A stretch of 64,000 nt of DNA from Fusibacillus kribbianus (GTDB taxonomy: Bacteria > Bacillota > Clostridia > Lachnospirales > Lachnospiraceae), in assembly GCF_030053595.1 (NCBI RefSeq), contig NZ_JASGBQ010000002.1:210431-274430 (forward strand). The letters run 5' to 3'. Shown here piece after piece: positions 17,987 through 27,068 of the stretch. Position 1 is the first letter of the stretch. Every line of letters starts with the position of its first letter. A program made the position numbers and the translations under genes. The notes under the pieces are model-generated. The model did not search any database and was not told where the DNA came from. It saw only the letters and a list, made by a program, of their open reading frames with translations.

Positions 17987-19007
17987 AAAGAAACAGATTT
18001 TAAATCTGATTTTTCTGCTCACGGTATTTACCCTTACCGTATGGGCTGTCTTCAAGGGCCAGGACCTGGAGCTGATCTTTTCATATATCGAAACTGCGGA
18101 TCCCCTTTATCTCGTGTTCGGCATCATCTGTGTCGTAACCTTCATTTTCGGGGAATCTGTTATCATCTGCTATCTTCTTCGGGTCATCGGTCACAAGGTC
18201 CGCCCGATGAGATGTTATCTTTATTCCTTCATCGGATTCTTTTTCAGCTGCATCACGCCCTCGGCCACCGGCGGACAGCCTGCCCAGATTATTTATATGA
18301 AAAAGGATGATATCCCCGTCCCGGAATCCACCCTTGTTCTGATGATCGTAACCATCACCTACAAGCTGGTTCTGGTGGTACTGGGAGTTCTTGTTCTGAT
18401 TCTTCGTCCCGTCCGTGTCATGGAGTTTCTCTCACCGGTCATGTTCTGGATGTATCTCGGTCTGGCATTAAACGTATTCTGCGTCACTCTGATGATGATC
18501 CTGGTGTTTCATCCCCGCCTGGCCAAATGGCTGATGGTAAAAGGACTGAAGCTTCTGGAACGGCTGCACCTTCTGAAGCAAAAGGAGAAACGCTTAAAAA
18601 AACTGGAAGCCTCCATGGACCGCTATCATCAGGCCGCTGATTTTTTCTGGAGCCACAAAATGGTGGTCTTCAACGCGTTTCTGATTACTGTCATACAGCG
18701 GCTTTTACTGTTTTTTGTCACCTATCTGACCTACCGCGCTTTCGGACTGTCGGAAGAGTCGGTGGTAACCATCGTCTGCCTTCAGGGTATGATTTCCCTG
18801 GCAGTTGACATGCTTCCCCTGCCCGGCGGTATGGGAATCAGTGAAAAACTGTTTATATCCATCTTTACTCCGGTTTTCGGCGCCGGCCTTTTGCTGCCCG
18901 CCATGATCATCAGCCGGGGGATCAGCTATTATTCTCAGCTCACCATCAGTGCGGTCATGACCGGAGCAGCACATATGATCATCGGAAATAAGAGGCGGCA
19001 GCCTTAA
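17976..19007 (+). CDS. YbhN/MprF-type membrane flippase-like protein
   Basis: A 343-aa integral membrane protein of the lysylphosphatidylglycerol synthase transmembrane (UPF0104) family, about 8 helices, with the conserved PSATGGQPAQ segment near residues 88-97. It corresponds to the lipid-flipping half of MprF without the aminoacyl-transferase half. Placed between a PAP2-like gene and pssA-psd, it may move a lipid made by this operon, but that is inference. The ATG follows AGGAAAAAAAC and overlaps the preceding stop. Confidence 0.88.
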   Translation: MGNKKKQILNLIFLLTVFTLTVWAVFKGQDLELIFSYIETADPLYLVFGIICVVTFIFGESVIICYLLRVIGHKVRPMRCYLYSFIGFFFSCITPSATGGQPAQIIYMKKDDIPVPESTLVLMIVTITYKLVLVVLGVLVLILRPVRVMEFLSPVMFWMYLGLALNVFCVTLMMILVFHPRLAKWLMVKGLKLLERLHLLKQKEKRLKKLEASMDRYHQAADFFWSHKMVVFNAFLITVIQRLLLFFVTYLTYRAFGLSEESVVTIVCLQGMISLAVDMLPLPGGMGISEKLFISIFTPVFGAGLLLPAMIISRGISYYSQLTISAVMTGAAHMIIGNKRRQP

Positions 19008-19034
19008 TTTTATATTTTATTCAGGAGGCACAAT

Positions 19035-19724
19035 ATGATCGGTTTTTACAATTACACAGTGATACTCACTTACATAAGCCTGCTTTCATCCGTTTTCGGA
19101 ATGACACAGGCCATCCACGGACACTTTAAGACTGCCATCTTCTGCCTTGCCCTGTCGGGCCTCTGTGATATGTTTGACGGAAAAATAGCCAGAACAAAAA
19201 AAGACCGGACGGATGATGAAAAGTCCTTCGGCATTCAGATCGATTCTCTGTGCGATGTGGTCTGCTTCGGTGCCTTTCCCGCTCTCATCTGTTACCTTTT
19301 AGGTGTCCGCGGTTTCCTTGGGCTTCTGATCATTGCCATCTACTGTGTGTGCTCCGTCATTCGCCTGGCTTTCTTCAATGTTCTGGAAGGGAAGCGTCAG
19401 CAGACGGAAGAGGGCGCCAACCATTATTACCACGGACTTCCCATTACATCCATGTCTGTGGTTCTGCCACTGATTTTCCTGACTCAGTTTTTTATTCCGG
19501 ATTTTTATTTCATTGTTTTGCTTCATATCGTGCTTCTGGTAGTCGGTATTCTCTTCGTGGTTGATTTTCCGTTCCGCAAACCGAAGAACAGCACGCTGGC
19601 AGTCCTGGTGGCAATCGTCGGAGCCGCTCTTATCGTCCTGTTTGTTTACAATCACTTCCGTGCTCCCCGGGCCAATCGGGATACCAGTCCCATCATTGAA
19701 AAAATCATCGAAGAGATCGAATAA
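19035..19724 (+). CDS. pssA: CDP-diacylglycerol-serine O-phosphatidyltransferase
   Basis: A 229-aa membrane enzyme making phosphatidylserine from CDP-diacylglycerol and serine. The CDP-alcohol phosphotransferase motif begins DGKIAR near residues 52-57 and ends GIQIDSLCD. The spacing between the AR and the G is 12 residues rather than the usual 8 or 9, so there is a small insert in the motif. Being followed directly by psd strongly supports the serine specificity. The ribosome site is CAGGAGG. Confidence 0.9.
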   Translation: MIGFYNYTVILTYISLLSSVFGMTQAIHGHFKTAIFCLALSGLCDMFDGKIARTKKDRTDDEKSFGIQIDSLCDVVCFGAFPALICYLLGVRGFLGLLIIAIYCVCSVIRLAFFNVLEGKRQQTEEGANHYYHGLPITSMSVVLPLIFLTQFFIPDFYFIVLLHIVLLVVGILFVVDFPFRKPKNSTLAVLVAIVGAALIVLFVYNHFRAPRANRDTSPIIEKIIEEIE

Positions 19725-19745
19725 CAAACCATTCAGGAGGCGGAA

Positions 19746-20612
19746 ATGCGTTACAGAACGAGAACCGGAAACGATGTTTATGCCAACGACGGTCAGGACC
19801 GTTTTTTAAGGCTGCTCTATGGTACAGCTCCCGGGAGATTTGCCGTAAAGCTCCTGACAAAGCCCGCCGTTTCGAAGGTAGGCGGAGTCATTCTCAAAAG
19901 TCCTCTCTCCCGCCCCTTTATCGGTCCATTTACCCGAAAGAATCAGATCGATCTGAAGCTCTATGAGGGAGTGCCCTACCGCTCCTACAATGATTTTTTT
20001 ATCCGCAGGATCAAAAAAGAAAACCGTCCCTTCGATCCGGAGTCTTCCCATCTGGTAAGTCCCTGTGACGGAAAGCTGACGGTTTTGCCCATCTCAAAAG
20101 AAGGGCAGTTCTGTGTGAAGCACACCCTCTATACTGCAGAAAGCCTTCTGAAAAACAAAGGGCTTGCAAAGCGCTACGAAGGCGGCCTTGCCCTTCTCTT
20201 TCGACTGACGGTGGACGATTATCACCATTATTTCTATGTGGACAGCGGAAGAAAAAGTCGGAATGTAACGATTCCCGGTCTTTTCCACACCGTGAATCCC
20301 ACTGCCAACGACGTATATCCAATCTATAAAGAAAACACACGGCAGTACAGCCTTCTTAAATCCGACCACTTCGGTACGCTCCTTATGATGGAAGTCGGCG
20401 CCCTGATGGTCGGACGAATCGTGAATCTTCACGAGGCAGCCCAGGTCTCACGCGGGGAGGAGAAAGGCTTTTTCGAGTTCGGCGGTTCCACGGTGATTCT
20501 TCTTTTCCAGACCGGTCAGATCAAGATGGATGAAGACATCCTGAACAACAGCCGGGAGGGCATCGAGACCATCGTAAAAGCCGGAGAACGGATCGGAAAA
20601 GCAATTCATTAA
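19746..20612 (+). CDS. psd: phosphatidylserine decarboxylase
   Basis: A 288-aa phosphatidylserine decarboxylase forming phosphatidylethanolamine. The self-cleavage motif is FGGST (245-249), so S248 should become the pyruvoyl group; D108 in PCDGK and the YHHY histidines near 159-162 fit the other triad members. GGST rather than LGST marks the type II (PSD-B) group. It is the last gene of the operon, 21 nt after pssA, with a CAGGAGG site, and is followed by a strong terminator. Confidence 0.95.
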   Translation: MRYRTRTGNDVYANDGQDRFLRLLYGTAPGRFAVKLLTKPAVSKVGGVILKSPLSRPFIGPFTRKNQIDLKLYEGVPYRSYNDFFIRRIKKENRPFDPESSHLVSPCDGKLTVLPISKEGQFCVKHTLYTAESLLKNKGLAKRYEGGLALLFRLTVDDYHHYFYVDSGRKSRNVTIPGLFHTVNPTANDVYPIYKENTRQYSLLKSDHFGTLLMMEVGALMVGRIVNLHEAAQVSRGEEKGFFEFGGSTVILLFQTGQIKMDEDILNNSREGIETIVKAGERIGKAIH

Positions 20613-20632
20613 TAATAAAATCAATTAAAAAC

Positions 20633-20694
20633 AAGGAGCGCTGCTTCATAACTGACAATCGATCAGTTATCCTGCAGCGCTCCTTTTCGTTTTT
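20633..20694. terminator. bidirectional terminator between psd and pfp
   Basis: Two nested stems: outer AAGGAGCGCTGC/GCAGCGCTCCTT and inner AACTGA/TCAGTT, followed on the plus strand by TTTTCGTTTTT. The upstream A-rich side gives a usable T-run for the convergent pfp transcript. Confidence 0.88.
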
Positions 20695-20718
20695 AAAAAC
20701 TCTCTATCGAAGCTTTAA

Positions 20719-22386
20719 TCAGATTTCCTCGCCCTTTTCCAGTGCAAGTGTCTTTGTGGTGATGTCACATACAGAAGACGGTCCATAGTACTGGATCGCA
20801 CCGGGGAATAAGAAGGAAGTCTTCACAGCCCACTCATCTCTGTGTGCTGCAAAATACTTGAACGGAGCTCCGTCAAGCTCTGTAAGTGCCTTCTTGATAA
20901 CCGGCTTATCCTTTCCGTTTCTTCTTTCCATATTCATCATCTTAGTGATGGGCATACCGCCTGCAACCCACTCCTCTGCCGGTTTGGACAGGTTGGACAC
21001 CTTGGAAAGATATCCATTGAAGCCGTACTGGATCAGCATAAATGCATTGTATCCCAGTGAGTAGCAGTAATCTGCATCAAAGTTGGACGGGAATGCGCAT
21101 CTTCCTTCGTATCCGAAGAAATGATGCTGTACACCGAATTTTCCTTTGTATGTTCCTGCTGCTTTTCTCTCAGCAAGTTTATCCGCTACAAGTGCTGAGA
21201 ACAGTTTCTCAGACTCGATCAGAGACACCTGTACATTGCCGTGGGGATCTCTCTCAAGGAAGAGCTGCTGCTGAATTCCCTGGGGAAGGATCTCGAATAC
21301 TGCCATGGACTCTTTGGTAAGTCCGGCTTTGATAAACTCATATTTTTCTTCCCAGGACGGAAGTGCATTGAATTCCTCAGTCTTGCTTCCTGCAAGGAGC
21401 TCATTGATCTCAGAAATCAGCACAGAGAACTCCGGAACAAATTCTACGATTCCCTCAGGGATAATGGCAACACCAAAGTTATCTCCGTTTGCTGCTCTCT
21501 TCTCTACAGAATCCGCAATGTAATCAGCGATTTCAGAAAGTGACATCTTCTTATCTGCCACTTCTTCGCCGATCAGGCAGATGTTGGGCTGTGTCTCAAG
21601 GGCACATTCCAGCGCTACGTGAGAAGCGGAACGTCCCATAACTTTGATAAAGTGCCAGTATTTCTTAGCGGAATTTGCATCTCTCTCGATGTTGCCGATC
21701 AGCTCGCTGTATGTCTTGGTTGCCGTATCAAAACCAAAAGAACACTCAATATCTTCATTCTTAAGGTCACCGTCAATGGTCTTGGGGCATCCGATCACCT
21801 GGACGCCGGTCTTGTTGGCTGCCATGTATTCGGCAAGCGTACATGCATTGGTATTGGAGTCGTCTCCGCCGATGATAACGATTGCTGTGATTCCATGCTT
21901 CTTGCAGACCTCTGCAGCAACTGCAAACTGCTCCGGTGTCTCAAGCTTTGTTCTTCCGGATCCGATGATATCAAATCCACCGGTATTTCTGAACTGATCG
22001 ATATATTCATCTGTCATCTCAATGTAATCGTCTTCCAGAAGTCCGCTGGGGCCGCCCTTAAATCCAAGAAGAACATTGTCTTTGTTCGTAGCCTTCAGTG
22101 CATCGTAAAGACCGCTTACTACGTTGTGTCCGCCAGGAGCCTGTCCGCCGGAAAGGATAACACCTACGATCTGCTTCTTGTCTGCAGATGTGTTCTTTCC
22201 TTTCTCAAAGGTGATCTCCGGCTTTCCGTATGTGTTGGGGAAAAGCTCTGCGATCTTCTCCTGATCAGCAACGCTCTGTGTTGCTGCACCCTCTTTTACA
22301 CAGATGTCTGCGATACCATTTCTGAGCATTCCGGGAAGTTTGGGAGTATACTCATATCTTGCCTTCTGAAGCGGTGAAATCTTCAT
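20719..22386 (-). CDS. pfp: diphosphate-fructose-6-phosphate 1-phosphotransferase
   Basis: A 555-aa PPi-dependent phosphofructokinase, a reversible glycolytic enzyme using pyrophosphate instead of ATP. The GGDDS sequence (173-177) is the PPi signature (ATP enzymes have GGDGS), and PKTIDGD (201-207) carries the catalytic Asp. The length matches the long plant-beta-like class. Preceded by an AAAGGAGAAC ribosome site and a region with a short palindrome at 22429-22442. Codon choice looks strongly biased, as expected for high expression. Confidence 0.95.
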   Translation of the reverse strand: MKISPLQKARYEYTPKLPGMLRNGIADICVKEGAATQSVADQEKIAELFPNTYGKPEITFEKGKNTSADKKQIVGVILSGGQAPGGHNVVSGLYDALKATNKDNVLLGFKGGPSGLLEDDYIEMTDEYIDQFRNTGGFDIIGSGRTKLETPEQFAVAAEVCKKHGITAIVIIGGDDSNTNACTLAEYMAANKTGVQVIGCPKTIDGDLKNEDIECSFGFDTATKTYSELIGNIERDANSAKKYWHFIKVMGRSASHVALECALETQPNICLIGEEVADKKMSLSEIADYIADSVEKRAANGDNFGVAIIPEGIVEFVPEFSVLISEINELLAGSKTEEFNALPSWEEKYEFIKAGLTKESMAVFEILPQGIQQQLFLERDPHGNVQVSLIESEKLFSALVADKLAERKAAGTYKGKFGVQHHFFGYEGRCAFPSNFDADYCYSLGYNAFMLIQYGFNGYLSKVSNLSKPAEEWVAGGMPITKMMNMERRNGKDKPVIKKALTELDGAPFKYFAAHRDEWAVKTSFLFPGAIQYYGPSSVCDITTKTLALEKGEEI

Positions 22387-22428
22387 AATCGTTCTCCTTT
22401 ATTGTTAATCTATAAATATTTTAACCCG

Positions 22429-22442
22429 CTTGATACATCAAG
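22429..22442. repeat. short palindrome in the pfp upstream region
   Basis: CTTGAT-AC-ATCAAG, a perfect 6-bp dyad with a 2-nt centre, about 45 nt upstream of the pfp ATG. It could be an operator; no regulator is known from the sequence. Confidence 0.4.
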
Positions 22443-22566
22443 TATTCTACCATAAATGTCCAGACTCTTCAAATATTTTATCTGCAATCTTTTTTTGTAT
22501 AATTGTCGTATTTTTGGTAATATTGACGAATCAAAACGCAAAATCCTCCACAGTACGTTTAATTCT

Positions 22567-24354
22567 TCAAACCGGTAAGCTGTTTCTCACACACAAGGCC
22601 CCGTACCCCACCTGCGGATTGGGATACTGGGTAAAACCCGGCAGCGGTCTGGCGCCCTTTCTCAAATAGGCTTTCAGCTTTTCCCCGTACAGATACGGAT
22701 CATTGCCCCGCACGATCCCCCATTCCATCAAAAGCGCCGCTCCTCCTGACACAAAGGGCGTGGCAAAGGAGGTTCCGGTCACAGGACCGTAGCCGCCGCC
22801 GGCCTGTACCGTCTCCACGGCAACTCCCGGTGCTGCCAGATCAGGCTTCACCTGATTGGTCACACGGGTAAATCCTCTGCCGGAAAAATCCGCATAGGTC
22901 AGATACCGGCTGTCGTAGGCTCCGACGGTGATCACGTCAGCCGCCGCACTGGGAATCGTCAGAGAAATGTCCGGCGTCGGGCTTCCGAATCTGGTCGCCC
23001 GGTTCAGGACATCCTCACTGGGAAGCCACATGTCGAACCGACCGTCAACAATATGAAGCGGTGTCAGCTGAATCAGATATATTCCGCTTTCCAGATAGGT
23101 GTCTGCAGGAATAAAATCCAGATAAATCTCCTGAGCCGTACTGTATGGGATCGGTTCTCCGTAATAAACAAAGATCTCCGATCCATCCGCAGAAAAACGG
23201 CTGACCGGCTGTGCACGGCTGAAAGGCCCCAGTCTCTGTCCCCGCGGCGTTACCAGGCGGATCGCAAAATCATCCACATACTGCTTCCATATCTGTAAGT
23301 TCAGACCTGTCTCATACTGTCCCACAGTCAGACGGATAAAGGTGCTTCCGGCCTCTCTGTCGGCTCCCTCCGGCAAATTGGAAAGAACGCCGGACACATG
23401 GCCGCCGCTTCCGCCCTCGTTGCCGCTTCCCACACAAATGGACAGCTTTCCCAGATTGGAAATATCATTGAGATAAGTCTCAAGAAGAGAATTCCCTTCA
23501 TGGGAGCCATAGGTATTTCCAAAGCTCAGATTGATCACCATCGGAAAGCCCTGCGCCAGCATTTTTCTGACTGCGTAATCCACCGCCTCCATAAGCTCCA
23601 CGGTGCGTGGAAAACCGCCGCCCCTGCTTCCCAGCTTCACTACGATCAGTTCACTCTCCGGCGCCACTCCCCGGTAACGGATTCCGCCCAGACCGCCTCC
23701 GCCTGCCGCAATACCTGCCACAGGCGTCCCATGATTCTGAAAATCCCGGGAAGGCACAAGCGAACGATCCCCCGTTGTAATTGCCTCATTGATCTGCTCC
23801 CTTGAATACTCTGCTCCGATCTGATATCCTTCCGGCGGTGTTCCCTCTGCTGTCTGATCCCATAAATACAGGATCCTGGTTTTCCCTTCGGCATCCCTAA
23901 AATCCTCCAGCCAGTAATCCACACCGGAATCAATGACCGCGATAACGACTCCGCTTCCGAACAAGGAATCTGTTCCTGTCCCGGCGGCTGCTCCACGTGT
24001 CGGCCGGACATTGGACTGAAGCGGGTTGATACAGGATACGCTTCTCCCCACTGAGACGGTAAAGGTAAGCCCTTTGGGTTTTTCCACAAACTGGATCTCC
24101 GGTTGCCTTGAAAATTCCTCTATCAAAGGTTCCGGCATAGTCACCACTGCATAACCGGCGAGAAGTTCCGTAACACGCACACTCTCACTGGCCAGCCGTT
24201 TGATATCTCCCGTATATCTCACGATCAGATCCCAGGTATTCGCCTGCGGGTCATAGCCAACCGACAGATCCAAGGATCGTTCCCGCTCACCTGCAGGCAC
24301 ATCCAGAGCCAGGTTCAATACATTTTCAAGTTTTTCGTCGGGCTGCACTGCCAT
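22567..24354 (-). CDS. S8 family subtilisin-like serine protease
   Basis: A 595-aa protease with an intact catalytic triad: D142 in AVIDSGVD, H208 in NHGTPVAG and S528 in GTSFATP. No classical signal peptide is seen. The long insert between H and S and the roughly 95-residue prodomain resemble the clostridial Csp germination proteases, which act on SleC, but family membership alone does not prove a germination role. The open frame begins with a TTG at 24366, yet the ATG at 24354 has TTTGGAG 6 nt ahead and is chosen. It stands alone. Confidence 0.9.
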   Translation of the reverse strand: MAVQPDEKLENVLNLALDVPAGERERSLDLSVGYDPQANTWDLIVRYTGDIKRLASESVRVTELLAGYAVVTMPEPLIEEFSRQPEIQFVEKPKGLTFTVSVGRSVSCINPLQSNVRPTRGAAAGTGTDSLFGSGVVIAVIDSGVDYWLEDFRDAEGKTRILYLWDQTAEGTPPEGYQIGAEYSREQINEAITTGDRSLVPSRDFQNHGTPVAGIAAGGGGLGGIRYRGVAPESELIVVKLGSRGGGFPRTVELMEAVDYAVRKMLAQGFPMVINLSFGNTYGSHEGNSLLETYLNDISNLGKLSICVGSGNEGGSGGHVSGVLSNLPEGADREAGSTFIRLTVGQYETGLNLQIWKQYVDDFAIRLVTPRGQRLGPFSRAQPVSRFSADGSEIFVYYGEPIPYSTAQEIYLDFIPADTYLESGIYLIQLTPLHIVDGRFDMWLPSEDVLNRATRFGSPTPDISLTIPSAAADVITVGAYDSRYLTYADFSGRGFTRVTNQVKPDLAAPGVAVETVQAGGGYGPVTGTSFATPFVSGGAALLMEWGIVRGNDPYLYGEKLKAYLRKGARPLPGFTQYPNPQVGYGALCVRNSLPV

Positions 24355-24518
24355 TTTTGTCTCCAAACAATATTTTCTTCTATACTATGCAGGCAACAGT
24401 GATTCCAAAACCAGCAGAAGGTCAATCGCCCAGGAAGACCATAGACAAAAGAGTACTGGAGATTCATTCTTTTCAGCAGAACCTGAAATTATCCCACTGG
24501 AAATCGATTTTCTGCAAT

Positions 24519-24546
24519 TTAAAACCGGCAGTTGTATTCTGCCGGC
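24519..24546 (-). terminator. terminator of the YggS gene
   Basis: On the minus strand GCCGGCAG/CTGCCGG stem with a 7-nt loop followed by TTTTAAAT. The rest of 24355-24581 shows no gene. Confidence 0.75.
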
Positions 24547-24581
24547 TTTGTATAGACTCCGCAATCATTAGCTGTATTCTG

Positions 24582-25274
24582 TTATACCGCATACTGTCTG
24601 GCACCGAAAATAGCCGTTCCAACCCGAACCATGGTAGCCCCTTCTTCAATGGCCGTCTCGAAATCACCGGTCATCCCCATGGAAAGCTCCATCATCTCCA
24701 CGCCCGGAATCTGTTCTGCCTTAACGGCCTCAAAAAGCTTCCGCATTCTCTTAAAATATCCTCTTGCATCCTCCGACTTCTCCACAGGCGGAGCAACCGT
24801 CATCAGCCCCTTCACATGAACGCGGGAAAGAGCTGCGATTTCCCGGATCAAAGGGACTGCCTCTTCAGGAGCCACACCGGATTTGCTCTCCTCTCCGCCG
24901 ATATTGATCTCCACAAGCACCTGACAATCCACCTGATGCTTCTCCGCCTCCTTCTGGATCTCCTGAGCCAGCCGGACAGAATCCACAGAATGGATCATAT
25001 ATACCTTGTCCACGATATATTTTACTTTATTCCTCTGAAGATGGCCAATGAGATGCCAGCGGAGAGGTTCCTTTATCTCTTCCAGCTTACCGCAAAGCTC
25101 CTGCACCTTATTCTCACCAAAATCCACCATCCCGCAGGCCATGATCTCCCGAATATCCGAAACCGGTTTTGTCTTGCTGACCGCAATTAAGGTCACATCC
25201 TCACGCTTCCGGCCGGCCCGCTCACAGGCTGCTGCAACACGTGCCTCAACAGCCTCCAGATTTTCCTTTAACAT
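24582..25274 (-). CDS. YggS family pyridoxal-phosphate homeostasis protein
   Basis: A 230-aa PLP-binding protein (PROSC/YggS) that buffers pyridoxal phosphate and affects amino-acid pools; not an active enzyme in known cases. The PLP lysine is in IAVSKTKP, and the HLIGHLQRNK and GLMTVAPP segments are typical. A GTG start 12 codons upstream is possible but lacks a ribosome site; ATG 25274 follows GAGGTGG and gives the family's usual length. It follows the YczE-like gene by 52 nt. Confidence 0.93.
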   Translation of the reverse strand: MLKENLEAVEARVAAACERAGRKREDVTLIAVSKTKPVSDIREIMACGMVDFGENKVQELCGKLEEIKEPLRWHLIGHLQRNKVKYIVDKVYMIHSVDSVRLAQEIQKEAEKHQVDCQVLVEINIGGEESKSGVAPEEAVPLIREIAALSRVHVKGLMTVAPPVEKSEDARGYFKRMRKLFEAVKAEQIPGVEMMELSMGMTGDFETAIEEGATMVRVGTAIFGARQYAV

Positions 25275-25326
25275 ACAATCCACCTCGATTTTTGCTTCCT
25301 GCCTGTTCACTCAGGCTTTTTCTATC

Positions 25327-25986
25327 TTAGCATACCTTCCCTCCATTTGCAATCATCGGGGAATGACTTTTCCTTTCCCTGGAAAGCAGCGTTTCTGCCA
25401 AATGCCGGTTAAAAAATTCAATAAACGGCCCCATAAAAAAGGCAGTTGCCACGGTACCTGCACCGATGGATGCTCCAAGAATGACTGCCACAATAACACA
25501 GAGCAGATCAGTTCCAATGCGGCAACCCTTCAAAGACCGCCCTGTCTTATCCCTCAGGATCAACGCTGCCGCATCGTAAGTGGATACTCCAAGATCAGCC
25601 GTAAAATACAGGGAAGTCCCTGCGCAAAGGATCATCATGCCGATAAAAAACAGGCAAAGCTCCACCACGATCCCGGAAAGTCCTGCTGCGCCTACCCCCT
25701 TCAAAACTGCCTCTGAGGTAAACTGTACGATATATCCCATACCAACCACATTGATCAAGGTTGCAATTCCCACATAATGTCTGTCCGTGAACCACACAGT
25801 CAGAAGCAAAACAGCATTTATAATCACGTACAGGCTTCCATAGCCCATCCCAAGCAAACGGCAAAGGCCTGTCACCGCCCCGGTAAACGGATCCGTTCCC
25901 AACATGGCAGCCTTAATAAACCCACAGCCAATTCCGCTTAAGACCACCCCCGCTGCCGTCATTATAATGCGCCTTCTGTCTTTCAT
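25327..25986 (-). CDS. YczE/YyaS-like membrane protein
   Basis: A 219-aa protein with about five or six membrane helices and the family's paired motifs MLGTDPFTG and LGVSTYDA, one in each half. B. subtilis YczE influences surfactin production by an unknown route; the biochemical function is not known. Start choice is between ATG 25995, where the purine stretch touches the codon, and ATG 25986, which has GAGAGG at a normal distance; the latter is preferred. It is divergent from the AraC regulator gene. Confidence 0.8.
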   Translation of the reverse strand: MKDRRRIIMTAAGVVLSGIGCGFIKAAMLGTDPFTGAVTGLCRLLGMGYGSLYVIINAVLLLTVWFTDRHYVGIATLINVVGMGYIVQFTSEAVLKGVGAAGLSGIVVELCLFFIGMMILCAGTSLYFTADLGVSTYDAAALILRDKTGRSLKGCRIGTDLLCVIVAVILGASIGAGTVATAFFMGPFIEFFNRHLAETLLSRERKSHSPMIANGGKVC

Positions 25987-26018
25987 TCCCTGCATCCTCT
26001 CTTTCTTTTATGCAAAGC

Positions 26019-26046
26019 TTGATTTTTTTACCGGTTACAGTATAAT
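26019..26046 (+). promoter_or_regulatory. promoter of the AraC-type regulator
   Basis: TTGATT (26019-26024), 16-nt spacer, consensus TATAAT (26041-26046). The 5' leader to the ATG is about 125 nt. Confidence 0.5.
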
Positions 26047-26177
26047 CGCATTAGAAGGCTCACTCTATCACAATCATAAGATTTTTTATAACAATCCTGC
26101 GGAATGCTGCACATTCCTGCATATTTTCCGGATCTTCGCCGGATATTCCGCTTCCCATTCCTGTTTTGGAGGTCTCT

Positions 26178-27068
26178 ATGCAGAAACGAATCATTTATAC
26201 AGACAAAAACATGAGGGAACTGAACCGTACTTTGGACGGCCGCTTTCCCCTGCGGGTGGAACACGAGCGCCTGTCTGATTTTCTTCACAGCACAGCCCTT
26301 TTCCACTGGCATCCGGAGGTGGAATTTGCTCTTGTAACCGACGGCTCCGTCATCTGTCAGATCAACGATACCCCCTGCCGCCTGACAGCGGGAGACGGTA
26401 TCTTTTTCAACACCAATGTTTTGCATGCCTATCTTCCTGACGGAAAAAACGACTGTCTTTATAAAGCGATCCTGTTTGATCCTGTTCTTTTGGGTCAGCC
26501 GGGAAGCTTTATTTTTGAGGAGATGATCACCCCGCTCCTCTCCAACTCCAACCTCACAGGCCTTCCCTTAAGCAGCACAGTGGACTGGCAGAGAGAGCTT
26601 CTTTCCATCATAAAAGAAATAGCTCTGCTGGATCTCAACAGGGCCTCTTTTCTGCAGCTCCGCTTTCTGGAGCTTTTGTCCAGACTGTGGAGAATTCTAT
26701 ATGAAAATACCATGGAAACCGTAACCGATCACTCCCGATCAGGAAAGGATATCGCCCGTATGAAACAGGCCATGACCTATATTCAGCAGTCCTACGGAAG
26801 CCTGATCACTCTGGATGATATTGCCGATGCCTGTACCCTGAGTCAGAGCGAATGCTGCAGGCTGTTCCGGCGCATTCTTCATCAAAGTCCCATGGAATAT
26901 GTAATTTCCTGCCGGATCGAAAAAAGTCTGCCGCTTCTGGCGGACGGTAGGCTCCCGATCACGGAAATTGCAGGCATGACCGGGTTTCAGAGCAGCAGCT
27001 ACTTCGCCGAAACCTTTAAAAAACAGACCGGAATGACGCCCAGTGCTTACAGGAAACAGTTTCTGTGA
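26178..27068 (+). CDS. AraC family transcriptional regulator
   Basis: A 296-aa regulator with an N-terminal cupin-like sensing domain (HWHPEVEFALV, the usual His-rich sugar-sensor wording) and a C-terminal double helix-turn-helix from about residue 190. The last segment AGMTGFQSSSYFAETFKKQTG is the AraC signature. The frame opens with a TTG, but ATG 26178 after TTTTGGAGG is the likely start. It is divergent from a YczE-like gene, a possible target; the effector is unknown. Its stop directly abuts the stop of the convergent neighbour. Confidence 0.93.
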   Translation: MQKRIIYTDKNMRELNRTLDGRFPLRVEHERLSDFLHSTALFHWHPEVEFALVTDGSVICQINDTPCRLTAGDGIFFNTNVLHAYLPDGKNDCLYKAILFDPVLLGQPGSFIFEEMITPLLSNSNLTGLPLSSTVDWQRELLSIIKEIALLDLNRASFLQLRFLELLSRLWRILYENTMETVTDHSRSGKDIARMKQAMTYIQQSYGSLITLDDIADACTLSQSECCRLFRRILHQSPMEYVISCRIEKSLPLLADGRLPITEIAGMTGFQSSSYFAETFKKQTGMTPSAYRKQFL

